The notes under the pieces: generated by a model
What the model saw: the letters and a program-made list of their open reading frames with translations, nothing else
The model's database searches: none
What the model was told of the DNA's origin: nothing
Assembly (NCBI GenBank): GCA_012103505.1
Contig: WLWP01000005.1
Coordinates: 1-64,000, forward strand
DNA from: Pseudomonadales bacterium
GTDB taxonomy: Bacteria; Pseudomonadota; Gammaproteobacteria; Pseudomonadales; Azotimanducaceae
Direction: 5' to 3'
DNA length: 64,000 nt
Part shown: positions 48,128 through 57,751 of the stretch, piece after piece
How the letters are laid out: each line of letters starts with the position of its first letter
How positions within the stretch are numbered: the stretch's first letter is position 1
Position numbers and translations under genes: made by a program

Positions 48128-48157
48128 AGTGGGTATATTAGTACCCACTATGGGTAT
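48120..48157. promoter_or_regulatory. Double palindromic operator of the MNT-HEPN-hsd array
   Basis: Two copies of TACCCA-N3-TGGGTA (48121-48135 and 48142-48156), 21 bp apart, i.e. two helical turns. Together they form a larger inverted repeat (ATACCCATAGTGGGTA with its complement). They cover the chosen start codon of the wHTH-MNT gene. Confidence 0.8.
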
Positions 48158-48175
48158 TTTCAAGCAGCGAATCAT

Positions 48176-49151
48176 TCACGAGATCGCTCACGCTTGCACA
48201 ACATGCCAGGTATTGATCGGTTTTGAAAGTAAGAACGAAACCCCATTTTCCTGATTTAAACAGCGTCTGGCAAAGGGCTGGAAAGAGAACAGGACTACCT
48301 GATCTGAATGTCCACCATTAGAAGCATACGTTTCGGACGAAGATTGCGAGCTGCGGGTGAGAGTTTTGAAGACCGGCAGGATTTGTTAGGGTAAAAATCT
48401 TCTCTAATGACGACTCGCTATTAGGCCGCAGAACTTGACAAGTTAATCGAAGCTGCAAACAAAGTGTGCTCTTGATCAGCCAAAATATTTGCAACGGTCA
48501 CATGAGAACGGTGTGAATCACCCATTCCATTAGTTGGTTAAACATCCGACTGCAACAGGGCATTGATTTCATTTTGAAGCGCCAAAAGAGCATCAGACTT
48601 CAAGATGGAATCTCTACCCACGCCCCATCCTAGCCATAATGCAGCGCCAAAGGTTAGAGAATGTCGGCAATCTGGGACGTGATGTTTGCTGGGCAAAAAA
48701 CCTACAGGCCACACATCGGAACCGCGACATCGCAGTACATCTTAATACTATCCATGGGCCCGCAATTTCATGCCCTATGTACAAATTGTAATCAGGCTTA
48801 TGTCGATCCAGTATTCAAGTCCGCAATGGTCAGGATTGAAGCTCTGTTATTCGTTTTGCAACTAACCGAATCAGATACGTACAGCCGGTGCAACGGATCA
48901 CGAAGAATGCTCACATATAAAACAAACCCGATAGGCGGCCGCGTATGTGTTAGCTAACAATCTCATAAAAACCTCACTTTCTGGACCAACAGCTCACACT
49001 GAATGGATTAAGTATAAAAACGCTTTGGGGCAGCGTTGCTTCGACCATGACCTGAAAATCCAATCTTGGGTTAGCACATCAACCTGAACCGCTGCGAGAT
49101 GTGTAGTTGATTTTACTTACGCAGATGTGAACTAGCTGGGAGTACTACATT
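48176..49151. other. Intergenic stretch without a supported gene
   Basis: About 975 bp between the divergent MNT and KAP-like genes. A 98-codon plus-strand frame at 48661 has no ribosome-binding site or motif. GGGAG for the KAP-like gene is at its right end. Confidence 0.5.
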
Positions 49152-49862
49152 ATGAATGACAAGTCGAAGTTCCCACGTTTCATCTATCCGATAGAGGAGG
49201 GTGAGCGGCTGGCATCAAAGCCAGATGCCCTATTTATTGGTCGTCGCAATTTACTGATTAACCTTGTAAAAGCCATCGAAAACTCCAGACAAAAGCGCGG
49301 CAGTTTTCTGATAGCGGGTTATCGCGGCGTTGGCAAAACGGCACTTGTTGACAATGCCTTATGGCAGGTTGCTCAAAACAATGACAACCATTTGATTAGA
49401 TGCCAGGTCAACCTGGGAATCGAAGCGTCTTTATCTAATCGAGACGTTTTGTCGGACATGACGGAGTCATTGGCGACAAGTTATGACGACCACTATAGGA
49501 AAGTCAGCAAGAAGTTGTTGCTTGTGTTGGGACTTTGCCTTCTCTTTTTGTCACTCCTGCTATATGAAGATGGATATCGGTGGTTCCACGCTCTAGGAAT
49601 GGGGTTTATTCCTAAGATAACGGTTCTGGAAAGCCTGAATGAACTTGGTTCTTCCGTGGCATTTTGGCTCATTCTCATCATTGTGTATTCGCTGGGTTTT
49701 GCAGGCCGGTCTCCTGGGCTGCTAAACGAATTTACAAAGAAACTTCACGACATCCATGTTGCTTGGCGCGGTCGGGGAGATATGTATGCTTTTGACCTCG
49801 TTGGGTTATTAGGGCTGAAGATACTCCGGGCATTCTTCAAAGAACCGAACGCTCGCCTCTAA
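49152..49862 (+). CDS. KAP-like membrane-inserted P-loop NTPase, part 1 (Walker A and first TM pair)
   Basis: ATG at 49152 after GGGAG. FIGRRNLLINLVKAIENSRQ leads to Walker A IAGYRGVGKTALVDN (about 53-66). Two strong membrane helices follow (LLLVLGLCLLFLSLLLYEDG; VAFWLILIIVYSLGFAGR). Membrane helices between Walker A and Walker B are the hallmark of KAP NTPases. The frame ends at TAA 49860-49862, but coding continues in another frame, so the gene is split by one or two indels near 49850-49935. Confidence 0.75.
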   Translation: MNDKSKFPRFIYPIEEGERLASKPDALFIGRRNLLINLVKAIENSRQKRGSFLIAGYRGVGKTALVDNALWQVAQNNDNHLIRCQVNLGIEASLSNRDVLSDMTESLATSYDDHYRKVSKKLLLVLGLCLLFLSLLLYEDGYRWFHALGMGFIPKITVLESLNELGSSVAFWLILIIVYSLGFAGRSPGLLNEFTKKLHDIHVAWRGRGDMYAFDLVGLLGLKILRAFFKEPNARL

Positions 49863-49962
49863 CGCGAAACGCCGAGAACCCACGCGGATATACAACAGAG
49901 GATCAGACACCAACAGTCTTAGAAAAAAGATTGCACGAACCGCATACTATCTTCAGTTCTTA

Positions 49963-50814
49963 GTGCCTGCAGTCATAGGATTTGCTTTTTTGGCGCTAGT
50001 TGAACCTGAAGGGCTCCACACACTCGGCAAGCCAAGCTTTGCGGCTGTTGTCTTTGTAGCACTACTGTCAATCACACTTGATTTCAATTGTTATCGCCAT
50101 ACGATGATTATTCGACTGAAGCTCGCCAAATTAGTCCGCTCAATCAGATCCTCCAAAAAAATCGAGAGCGGTATCGACTCGAAGCCTTTTCGACTGATTT
50201 CGAGTGGAAATTATGATCCGATCTCAGAACGGCGTATTGAACAAGGCCTCCATGAAATCTTAGAACCCATGCGACATAAGAGATTTGCCCGTGGCACCAT
50301 ATGGAGCGTTTTCTCCCCGACCATCGACACTGCAAAACTAGATGTTGTGTTCTTGGTGGATGAGATAGACAAGATTGGTATTTTCGAAGACCACTCAAAT
50401 GGTCAAAACAACCCCAGCAACGGAGAAGCTGACGCGATTGTCGACAGAAGCGAAACACGCCATCGAAAAGAGTTAGTCGACAATTTGCTCAGCGGCCTCA
50501 AAAACTTGATTACAACAAGTCATGCCACGTTTCTGTTCATTGGAGGTCGAGATAGCATTGATGGCTACCACTCAGAGTCTGGATACAAAAGCGCGCTGTA
50601 CGAAGGGCTATTCGATCAAATTTTTTACGTTCCAACGCTTATCACCGATTCCTCCGATGGCAAGGGAGTTTCTCTAGGAAGCATGATTGAATCGTATTTA
50701 GTCACGTTGATTGCGGGCAAGGAATGGATATCTAATCATGGCGGATATGCAACGATCGACGACCTTCAACCCAAAGATCGTGATGCACGGGCTAGATGTT
50801 CAGGATGTTTCTAG
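49963..50814 (+). CDS. KAP-like P-loop NTPase, part 2 (second TM pair and Walker B)
   Basis: Its frame is open upstream of the GTG at 49963 (reading LRKKIARTAYYLQFLVPAVI), so that start is not native. Two more membrane helices (VIGFAFLALVE; FAAVVFVALLSITLDF), then Walker B LDVVFLVDEIDKIG (about residue 125) and sensor-like ATFLFIGGRDSIDG. It loses frame at about 50800. Direct continuation of the upstream part. Confidence 0.75.
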   Translation: MPAVIGFAFLALVEPEGLHTLGKPSFAAVVFVALLSITLDFNCYRHTMIIRLKLAKLVRSIRSSKKIESGIDSKPFRLISSGNYDPISERRIEQGLHEILEPMRHKRFARGTIWSVFSPTIDTAKLDVVFLVDEIDKIGIFEDHSNGQNNPSNGEADAIVDRSETRHRKELVDNLLSGLKNLITTSHATFLFIGGRDSIDGYHSESGYKSALYEGLFDQIFYVPTLITDSSDGKGVSLGSMIESYLVTLIAGKEWISNHGGYATIDDLQPKDRDARARCSGCF

Positions 50815-53315
50815 TGTTACATAGCTGGGGGAACTGTCGACGACTCACCAACATCCTAAGCCAGTACATTGAGCCACCCCGCAACATTAACCCCCGGGAG
50901 TTCATCGAGACCGATCAGTTTTTGGGTGATAAACCTAGAGACGATCAGTACTATTTAATGTTTACGGAAAAACACGTTTTTCGATTCGTCATCGCAGCAA
51001 CCCACTTCGCATTACTCGAATCAACATTCGCGCGCGAACTGGCTTCGGCAGACGATAAACTGATCGTATCGACGTTGATCACCTTGCAAGACATCGCAAA
51101 GTTCCACGATGTTGCTTTTTCGCGCGAAGATTTAGACCGTACTATCGAAGGAATTGACGTCCATTCAGAGCCGCACCTGCCGATGGTTGTGGCTGATTTA
51201 TTGAATCAACTTCATTATTCGACATTGCGTCGTTTAGACAACGGAATCTTCGGATATAGGCTTCAGTCTGCTTATCAAGAGGAATTCAGGTACTTGAGTA
51301 GAATGTTAGGGGCTCGCGCTTCGAGCTTCGAATTTACCTTGGATGCTTCCGATCCGATCAAACGATATTACAAACATCAAATAGCGGCTTTGCCTATCGA
51401 GCGAATCGACAACAAACAGAGCTTGCAATCACGGGCTCAGATCGAAACGATTCTCGGCGATATTAGTCTATGGGAGCGGAACTACGATGACACCTTCGCA
51501 CACTATAGTAATTGTATCCATCTTCTCAAGTCAATATTGCGGGAACCCACTGGCGGGAAATGGCGACATGACGCAGGCCCGTCATACTCCAGCCACTACT
51601 TAATCGTTCGTACGCTGCTTAAGAAAGGGCTCGTTGAAGAATTGCGCGACAATTACTCAATGGCATACCGTCTTTATCGAGAAGCCCAGGATCTGGCAGG
51701 ATATTCGCTAGGTGTTAAGAAGAACCCATATGGAGACGATGATGATCACAATACGTATCTTCATGAGATCCTTGAAAGAAGCGAGTTGAGGCACCGAGAT
51801 GTATACATAAACGCAGTACTAGCAATAGATTTTATCGAGCTGAAGCGGGGAAAAAGCCCGCGGTCTCTTTTACAGCAAAGAAGCTTACCTTGGTCACCCT
51901 CAGTAGATCACGCGATCTATCTGAAAATGCTTTCACTGGATTACTCAAGAGGCCTATATGAAAAAATAGTCTGTGAGCTGCAGCCACTTATTGAGGAAGC
52001 ATCGAACCATAATTCCTGGTCGAAATCAGAGAGCCTGCTGGCGCTACTTTGGGCACGGTCTTTACTCTCTCTACCTTCCAGCTCGGGGACGTTAAGCGAT
52101 GTTACAACGATGTTCGGTCGAATGGGTTGGCGGAACAAACCACTGGATGTAATCCAGAACATGCGCGGCAACACTCCTGAGGTAGGTATGGCAATCATAG
52201 TGATTGCGTCGAACAACCTCGCAGGTTTAGGTCTATATTCTCGAGCCACGTATGGATATCTATCGATATTGACGTATTGGCTTGGTGTCTTGGAGATAAA
52301 TCTAAACCCTGCAAACTCCGGCTGTGACGATCCTAATGTCGCTCGAATGTTGGTTGAACTGAACTCAGAAATGGAGGCATTTTTCACACTCGTGCTTGAA
52401 ACGTTGAGAACAGGAGAAGGCGGTGCGTTTAAAGCAATAAGAGAAGAAAACGGTCGCTGGGATGACTACGATGTTTTACGAAAGTCTGCTACGACAGGAG
52501 TTGATGGTAAGGTTGTTGAGGAAATTTCATTCTGGTTTAGATCTCCAATAGAAAACCAACTCATGATGTTTTTCCTTTGGGAGTTATATGCGAGGCATAA
52601 GCTGAAGAATGTGATCGATGGGACAGCTTATAGCTTATCAACAGGACTAGCACGCATGTTACCGGGAAGTTCTAAGGCAAAGGCAATATACCGGTGGCTA
52701 ATCACTCGGGCTCGAGTCGATAGGACGTTGGCCAAACTTCCCAACGCCACATTTGACGACGACTATTATAGCAGCGTGGCGCGCACACTTGTTCTGGGGT
52801 ATCAAGCTGGCTTCGATACTCAAAACCTTATGCCTGGCGGCGAAACGAATTCTATCCCGCCGCGATCGCTGGTTCTAACAACCGTTTGGGATCTGTTGTA
52901 TGGATTGATCGAGACAAAGTCGAAAGCAATTCAGTCTAAGGACATCGAAGATTCGGAGAAGCGGCGCAATATGCTCAGCGTGGTAGCTGAGGTTGAAGAG
53001 GCACTTAGCCACTATCTAGAAATACAAGGCGTGCCCAGACGTTTTGGTAACCTTCTATATCTCGCCAATCGTTGTGAGAAAGCAATGATGGAGCAGGCGA
53101 ACATGCTCAACGAAAATTCTAACGCTTACAAAAACGGGGTTCGCGATAGGTATTTTTTGTTTGATGATTTCGAGGACCCAGCATTTCTTACAGATAGAAC
53201 GGTTCTGAGCATGCTCACTTCGGATGCGCGAAAAAGGATTCACTATATAACAACAAATATGGAGGTTTTTAGGTTGAATTCAAGCGCAGAGATTGATGTA
53301 TATCCAACATCGTAG
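50796..53315 (+). CDS. KAP-like P-loop NTPase, part 3 (long helical C-terminal region)
   Basis: 839 codons; the first 10 or so are probably out of frame before SWGNCRRLTNILSQYIEP. No catalytic motif. The region is largely helical and repetitive in a TPR-like way (ILGDISLWERNYDDTFAHYS; NYSMAYRLYREAQDLAGYSL). Such C-terminal sensors are common in STAND/KAP-type defence NTPases, but the region matches nothing I can name. The reconstructed protein is about 1,385 residues. It lies next to the HEPN-MNT-hsd array. Confidence 0.75.
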   Translation: MFRMFLVLHSWGNCRRLTNILSQYIEPPRNINPREFIETDQFLGDKPRDDQYYLMFTEKHVFRFVIAATHFALLESTFARELASADDKLIVSTLITLQDIAKFHDVAFSREDLDRTIEGIDVHSEPHLPMVVADLLNQLHYSTLRRLDNGIFGYRLQSAYQEEFRYLSRMLGARASSFEFTLDASDPIKRYYKHQIAALPIERIDNKQSLQSRAQIETILGDISLWERNYDDTFAHYSNCIHLLKSILREPTGGKWRHDAGPSYSSHYLIVRTLLKKGLVEELRDNYSMAYRLYREAQDLAGYSLGVKKNPYGDDDDHNTYLHEILERSELRHRDVYINAVLAIDFIELKRGKSPRSLLQQRSLPWSPSVDHAIYLKMLSLDYSRGLYEKIVCELQPLIEEASNHNSWSKSESLLALLWARSLLSLPSSSGTLSDVTTMFGRMGWRNKPLDVIQNMRGNTPEVGMAIIVIASNNLAGLGLYSRATYGYLSILTYWLGVLEINLNPANSGCDDPNVARMLVELNSEMEAFFTLVLETLRTGEGGAFKAIREENGRWDDYDVLRKSATTGVDGKVVEEISFWFRSPIENQLMMFFLWELYARHKLKNVIDGTAYSLSTGLARMLPGSSKAKAIYRWLITRARVDRTLAKLPNATFDDDYYSSVARTLVLGYQAGFDTQNLMPGGETNSIPPRSLVLTTVWDLLYGLIETKSKAIQSKDIEDSEKRRNMLSVVAEVEEALSHYLEIQGVPRRFGNLLYLANRCEKAMMEQANMLNENSNAYKNGVRDRYFLFDDFEDPAFLTDRTVLSMLTSDARKRIHYITTNMEVFRLNSSAEIDVYPTS

Positions 53316-53554
53316 TCAAGTGACAGAGCCCCTAACCCAGAAGTCAGACTAAAATACCGTATGAACTGAGATTTGAGCATGATCCATTGTCGGGATAACG
53401 AGTTTGCAAGACACATAGGTCCTCGTTGCTCAATGGAAGAACATTTAGCTACTCACAAAAAAGTAAGAGACGCGTCAAGTATCACCTATCTGGAACTTCT
53501 AGACGCTTCCGTTGAGGAAGTTGAACACAAGAAAGAAAACGGCCACAGTGGCGA

Positions 53555-54043
53555 ATGAAGCTTCCTGGGACAGGGCGGTTTCTAAAGCATCATGACGAAA
53601 ACGGTACATTCAACACAAAGGAGCGTAGAGAACAATTGGGTCGCATTGCTTTCGCAGTAGGACGTATGCACGCCCACGCAGGATATGCGCAAGTGGATTG
53701 CTACTTGAATCATTTTTTTGAGGATGATCGAGGATTGTGCATCGTTGACCTTCACCGCGCTGTAGAACTCTTGTCTGACTATGATGTGAAGAGCGTCGAA
53801 GCGAACGTAAGATCTATGATGAAAGACATTACCCGGCTGATCTGGAACCCTCAAGGTGGGAAGGTTAGAAGGGCGGATAGGTACGCGATGTATGCAGCCT
53901 ATTGCGATGGTGTAACTGGAGGAAAGATACTTGTTCCTGCAAACTTAAAAAGCTCACTAGTCAAGAGTTGGCGAAGGCAGTACCTGTCAAGCAGGCCAAA
54001 AACTTGGATGAAGGCTATCGAGGGTATACTCGATCTTAGTTGA
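53555..54043 (+). pseudogene. Kinase-like (Kdo/WaaP-InaA type) C-terminal fragment
   Basis: 162 codons. The segment IAFAVGRMHAHAGYAQVDCY, then LNHFF, resembles the catalytic loop of lipopolysaccharide kinases (H-x-D-LY-x-HF). IVDLHRAVEL matches the DFG-equivalent D-L-H/Q-R. The N-lobe (glycine loop, lysine) is missing. A preceding frame at 53373-53558 overlaps by 4 bp and may be a remnant of it. Probably a truncated gene. The usual Asp of the catalytic loop is at QVD, followed by Cys. Confidence 0.5.
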
Positions 54044-54761
54044 GCATGATCTATCTGTACTCGCGCCGCTGATCAGCAGTTTAGTTAACTTATTTGCTGG
54101 TCAACCAAAACAGACAGCTGACGAGGCGTCCGTCGCTACCACGGCGTCACTTTTCACAACGATACTGGATCAATCGCACAGAATGATCTGCAACAATAAT
54201 CGGCCTGGAAGCTCAACTTATAGCCACTCCGAGCTCACTCGGATTGTTGAAAGAGGTAATGACGCGGAAGATGGGAGCGGTCGAGGGCGGCTTTGATTTA
54301 ATCTTGGATAAGATAGCAACCACATATCTCCATCAATCAGCTCTGCTCGAGCTTTCCATAGACTTATCTTAACGCCAGATACATATGAGAGCGAGCGACC
54401 ACTGACCTATGACGGGTTGAGTCAAGCCGCGCTTGAAGCCATCGAAAATAGCAGAAACACACTAAATCGACATGTGCTCATGTGCGATTGTGCGATTGTG
54501 CGATTTGATTCCACACAATGGCATTAATTGTCGCAGAATGACCTCGTCGATCCAGCTTCTCAGATGTTGAGAGGCTTTGTAAATCGCAACAAATATTTCG
54601 AGCGTATCTCATGGTGCACTTCTTCTGAGCGACCACCAATGTCTCGTTATCCTCGTACCGTTCAGATACACCCTCAACTGCTGTTCAACGCGCTCATAGA
54701 AAACCCTTCACTCCGCACCCACTCTTGTCTACCCTCACTTACTCATCGTTAGGAGTTAACC
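54044..54761. other. Stretch with coding relics only
   Basis: Three successive short frames look protein-like but lack starts: about 54045-54296 (VLAPLISSLVNLFAGQPKQT), about 54256-54372 (LILDKIATTYLHQSALLELS) and about 54374-54525 (LTPDTYESERPLTYDGLSQA). They are probably one degraded gene. An 8-bp repeat (TGTGCGAT, three copies) lies at about 54481-54505. Confidence 0.4.
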
Positions 54762-55313
54762 GTGATCGAAGTTGTATTGAGTTGCCCACAGTGCGAGCAG
54801 ACCTTATCGCTTATCCGGCATGCCAACATCGAACACATCGAGGAAGCAGGTGTTGAGGTGCGGGACACCTATTATTGCAATTCCTGTGAAGAAGAACTCG
54901 CGATCACCTATCTCACCGGCGAAGACAAAAAGGACCCTTCTATTCAAGTGGATTTTATGCAGGGCGTAAAAATTCAGCGTTTGGCATGGGACACCATCCT
55001 TATCTCACTGAAACCCGCCTTTCTCGCCGCATGGACCGCAGAAGGCGTCATAGATGTCATCAGCCGCGTTGCCGATATGGTGTCAGAGGAAGACGTTCGA
55101 TATGCTATAGACTTGACGAATCGCGAAACACTGGTCGAAACGCAGTTGATTAGCGAACTTCTAAGAGGTCTTGAACAGGTCCGCCTACACTATGAGGTCA
55201 GCATCGTTTGTACCGCTTTGGATAAAGAAATCATCGACTCCATCAAATTGGCACTCGGATATGACGAGTCTTGGCCTGCCGTTTTTATGAACACAGAAGA
55301 TCTGAGCCATTGA
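54762..55313 (+). CDS. Zinc-ribbon protein of unknown function (183 aa)
   Basis: GTG start at 54762 with AGGAG at 54751. An N-terminal zinc ribbon (CPQC at about 8-11 and CNSC at about 43-46) is followed by an alpha/beta domain (LAWDTILISLKPAFLAAWTA; YAIDLTNRETLVETQLISEL; VSIVCTALDKEIIDSIKLAL). The latter has a STAS/receiver-like look but lacks catalytic residues. Its stop overlaps the start of the EAL-like gene (TGATG), so the two are translationally coupled. Function not recognised. Confidence 0.65.
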   Translation: MIEVVLSCPQCEQTLSLIRHANIEHIEEAGVEVRDTYYCNSCEEELAITYLTGEDKKDPSIQVDFMQGVKIQRLAWDTILISLKPAFLAAWTAEGVIDVISRVADMVSEEDVRYAIDLTNRETLVETQLISELLRGLEQVRLHYEVSIVCTALDKEIIDSIKLALGYDESWPAVFMNTEDLSH

Positions 55314-56377
55314 TGGAAAGCAACTTATGCGCGGCCGTCGTCCTTCGCATCATTCCGACCCCGCATCCGAAACCCGTAGAAGCAGCTTATCTCGCCGATC
55401 ATGTCCGCGGTATGATCAATGTCCTTGCTCGAGAAACAGATCAGGTACGTGAGCTCGACTTTTTAGAACTTGAGGTGGTTTTAACACCACTGGAAAGCGA
55501 TGAACACCTCGATCTGTTCATATCCTCCTTGGCCTATGAAGTACAACAATCACACGTGTTCTTAGACGTGAGCTATGCCTTCACCTTACAACTCGTAACC
55601 ACCGGATTAGTAGAAGGCCCCATTCCGCCGCTACCTGCCATTAAACGCATTCGTCTTTTACTCCAGGCCATCAGCAAACAACAAGACGAGATACTGCTGA
55701 CCGCACCTCGCGATTCGATTACGCCCATCCACCCACGATTCATCGAATCCGGTCAAAATACAGGGCGTGTTGAACTCTTGTTCCAACCCCGCTATTCACT
55801 TGCATTCGAGAGTTTCGCAGGCGCCATCGTCAATGTCCGTTCACACTCCACTGTGAATGCCCTCAAATATCTCTGCACACGTCTCAACCAATGGCCTCTG
55901 AGCATCGATTACGCCCTGGAGGTCCCTGCCAACGTAGGACTCGCCCAAGAAGCCTTGGAGTTGATCACGTTGTATGCGCTTAGCTCAGACCGCTTAATAT
56001 TTGTGTATGACGCGGAATGCTTGGCTGATGAGGATGCGGTTGAGGCCATCCTTGAGATGAAAGATCATGGGTTATCGATTGGTCTCAAAAACCTCGTGAG
56101 TGCAGGTCTCCCCTTCAGCCACCTGGAATCCGTCTCGCCCGAATACCTCTTTGTCTCAAGCAATGAATTCACCTCCCTCGAAGACCCGGATCATCAATAC
56201 ACCCTGCAAGCCATCGAGCGCACGGCACGCAACTATGGCTCAAAAACTGTCGCTACCGAGGTCACACTCTCGAGTGAACAAGCCATCTTCCAAGCCCTAG
56301 GCTTTCGTGAGGCTGGTACTGTCTACGCTTGGGCGTCTTGCTCGCTAGGTAACCTGAAGATGAATTTCGCCCCCTAA
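55313..56377 (+). CDS. Degenerate EAL-domain protein
   Basis: 354 codons from the ATG that overlaps the previous stop. The N-terminal alpha/beta domain is unrecognised. From about residue 165 the layout is EAL-like (ELLFQPRYSLAFESFAGAIV), but the E-A-L motif is replaced and later acid residues are absent (LIFVYDAECLADEDAVEAIL; GLSIGLKNLVSAGLPFSHLE). It is probably c-di-GMP-binding or structural rather than a phosphodiesterase. The C-terminus is short and overlaps the convergent histidine kinase by 33 bp, so it may be truncated. Confidence 0.7.
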   Translation: MESNLCAAVVLRIIPTPHPKPVEAAYLADHVRGMINVLARETDQVRELDFLELEVVLTPLESDEHLDLFISSLAYEVQQSHVFLDVSYAFTLQLVTTGLVEGPIPPLPAIKRIRLLLQAISKQQDEILLTAPRDSITPIHPRFIESGQNTGRVELLFQPRYSLAFESFAGAIVNVRSHSTVNALKYLCTRLNQWPLSIDYALEVPANVGLAQEALELITLYALSSDRLIFVYDAECLADEDAVEAILEMKDHGLSIGLKNLVSAGLPFSHLESVSPEYLFVSSNEFTSLEDPDHQYTLQAIERTARNYGSKTVATEVTLSSEQAIFQALGFREAGTVYAWASCSLGNLKMNFAP

Positions 56378-57751
56378 CCCGGTGCCCCATTCGCTGCCTT
56401 TCGACCCACGCGACTGCTCGAAGTCGTCAAATATCCGCTCATGATCCTCCAGCGGTATGCCGACGCCCCCGTCCTCCACATACACCTGTACCCCATTATC
56501 ATAGCCACTCAACGCAATCTCAATAAGCCCGCCTTCACTTGAAAACTTGATGGCATTACTGATCAAGTTCATCAGAATCTGGGCGATCTTCCGTCGGTCG
56601 GCATCAACCATCACAGGGTTGGATGTAAAACCAATGTCGAGATTCTTTTGCTCGAAGAGCGGTATGAGGCGATCAAGCAAGTCCTCAATCAAGCGCGAAA
56701 GGTCGAACTGAGCGCGCACCAAGACCTCTTTACCCGCCTCAATCTTGGCCAAATCCAATAGATCATTGACCAAGGCCAGTAAGTGTTCAGAGCTTTGACC
56801 GACGTTACTCACAAACCCCGCCTGCTTCTCCGACAGCTCTCCCGCAATCCCCACTTCCAAAAGCTCTGTAAACCCCATGATAGAGTTTAAGGGCGTGCGA
56901 AGCTCATGAGACATGTGCGCCAAAAACTCACTTTTTGCCATGTTCGCCGCTTCCGCTTCAAATTTCGCCTCCTCAAGCTCAAACGACCGCTCCTCTACAG
57001 TCGATCGATAGCCTTTCAGTTGCTCAATCATCTGATTGAACGAATCGGCCAACACCCCTACCTCGTCATTTGACGTTCGCTTGATCGGCCTCAGGCGATC
57101 GAGTTCCCCCAGGCCTATGAGATGTGAAGCCTCCGACATATGAATGAGGGGACGCGTCAAGCGCGTCACACCCCAAAACACCACAAAAGTCGTGACCAAC
57201 ACGATAAGGACCGTGACCAACACCGAAACCCATACAAACTGACTAAACCGGGTATGCATGTTAGCGTCCGTCAGTCCCACAGTAACTCGCCCCAAGTACG
57301 GTGAGCTTTGCGCTTCTTCCGACGCTGGCTCGCGCTCGGATCCGCCCTGGAATAGGAATGCATCCTCGGCAAACGCCGTCTGGGAAATCGATTGGGCATA
57401 TACACCCACGGGATAGTAGTGCACATCCCCTAACACTGATTTCTCAGATCCAGAAAACACCGGTCCATCATCAGGAGTTCTAAGCTTACCTTCATGATCG
57501 TAGACCCAAACCCCTACCAAGTCCTCATCACTGACGGCGGCGAGCACCTCTTGCATACCCTCGACATCATCAGTAATCAGTGCGTAGCGCAATTCGCTCG
57601 CCAGTGACTGAGCTTGGGAGAATCCGCGTATGTCTAACTCAGCCTGCATCGCCTGGAACAACTGATAGAGCGCAAATCCGGTCAGAAAGACCGAAACGCT
57701 CAAAACAGTTGTGGCAAGTAGCACAAAGCTCTTGGTACGCAAACTATCCAC
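56345..57751 (-). CDS. Sensor histidine kinase, C-terminus truncated
   Basis: 468 codons from GTG 57751, overlapping the upstream stop. First membrane helix about 8-32, periplasmic sensor about 33-165, second helix about 170-195 (FVWVSVLVTVLIVLVTTFVV), HAMP, HisKA with SHELRTPLN (phospho-His) and HATPase with N box (LMNLISNAIKF) and G1 (VEDGGVGIP). At the G2 box it reads GTGLGGEIHLQVT and stops, where family members continue LGLxIS and about 40 more residues. It is missing the end of the ATP-binding domain. It pairs with a periplasmic binding protein upstream. Confidence 0.88.
   Translation of the reverse strand: MDSLRTKSFVLLATTVLSVSVFLTGFALYQLFQAMQAELDIRGFSQAQSLASELRYALITDDVEGMQEVLAAVSDEDLVGVWVYDHEGKLRTPDDGPVFSGSEKSVLGDVHYYPVGVYAQSISQTAFAEDAFLFQGGSEREPASEEAQSSPYLGRVTVGLTDANMHTRFSQFVWVSVLVTVLIVLVTTFVVFWGVTRLTRPLIHMSEASHLIGLGELDRLRPIKRTSNDEVGVLADSFNQMIEQLKGYRSTVEERSFELEEAKFEAEAANMAKSEFLAHMSHELRTPLNSIMGFTELLEVGIAGELSEKQAGFVSNVGQSSEHLLALVNDLLDLAKIEAGKEVLVRAQFDLSRLIEDLLDRLIPLFEQKNLDIGFTSNPVMVDADRRKIAQILMNLISNAIKFSSEGGLIEIALSGYDNGVQVYVEDGGVGIPLEDHERIFDDFEQSRGSKGSEWGTGLGGEIHLQVT

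Noticed and set aside
48661..48957. 98-codon plus-strand frame between MNT and the KAP-like gene
   Set aside because: No ribosome-binding site, no motif and irregular codon use.
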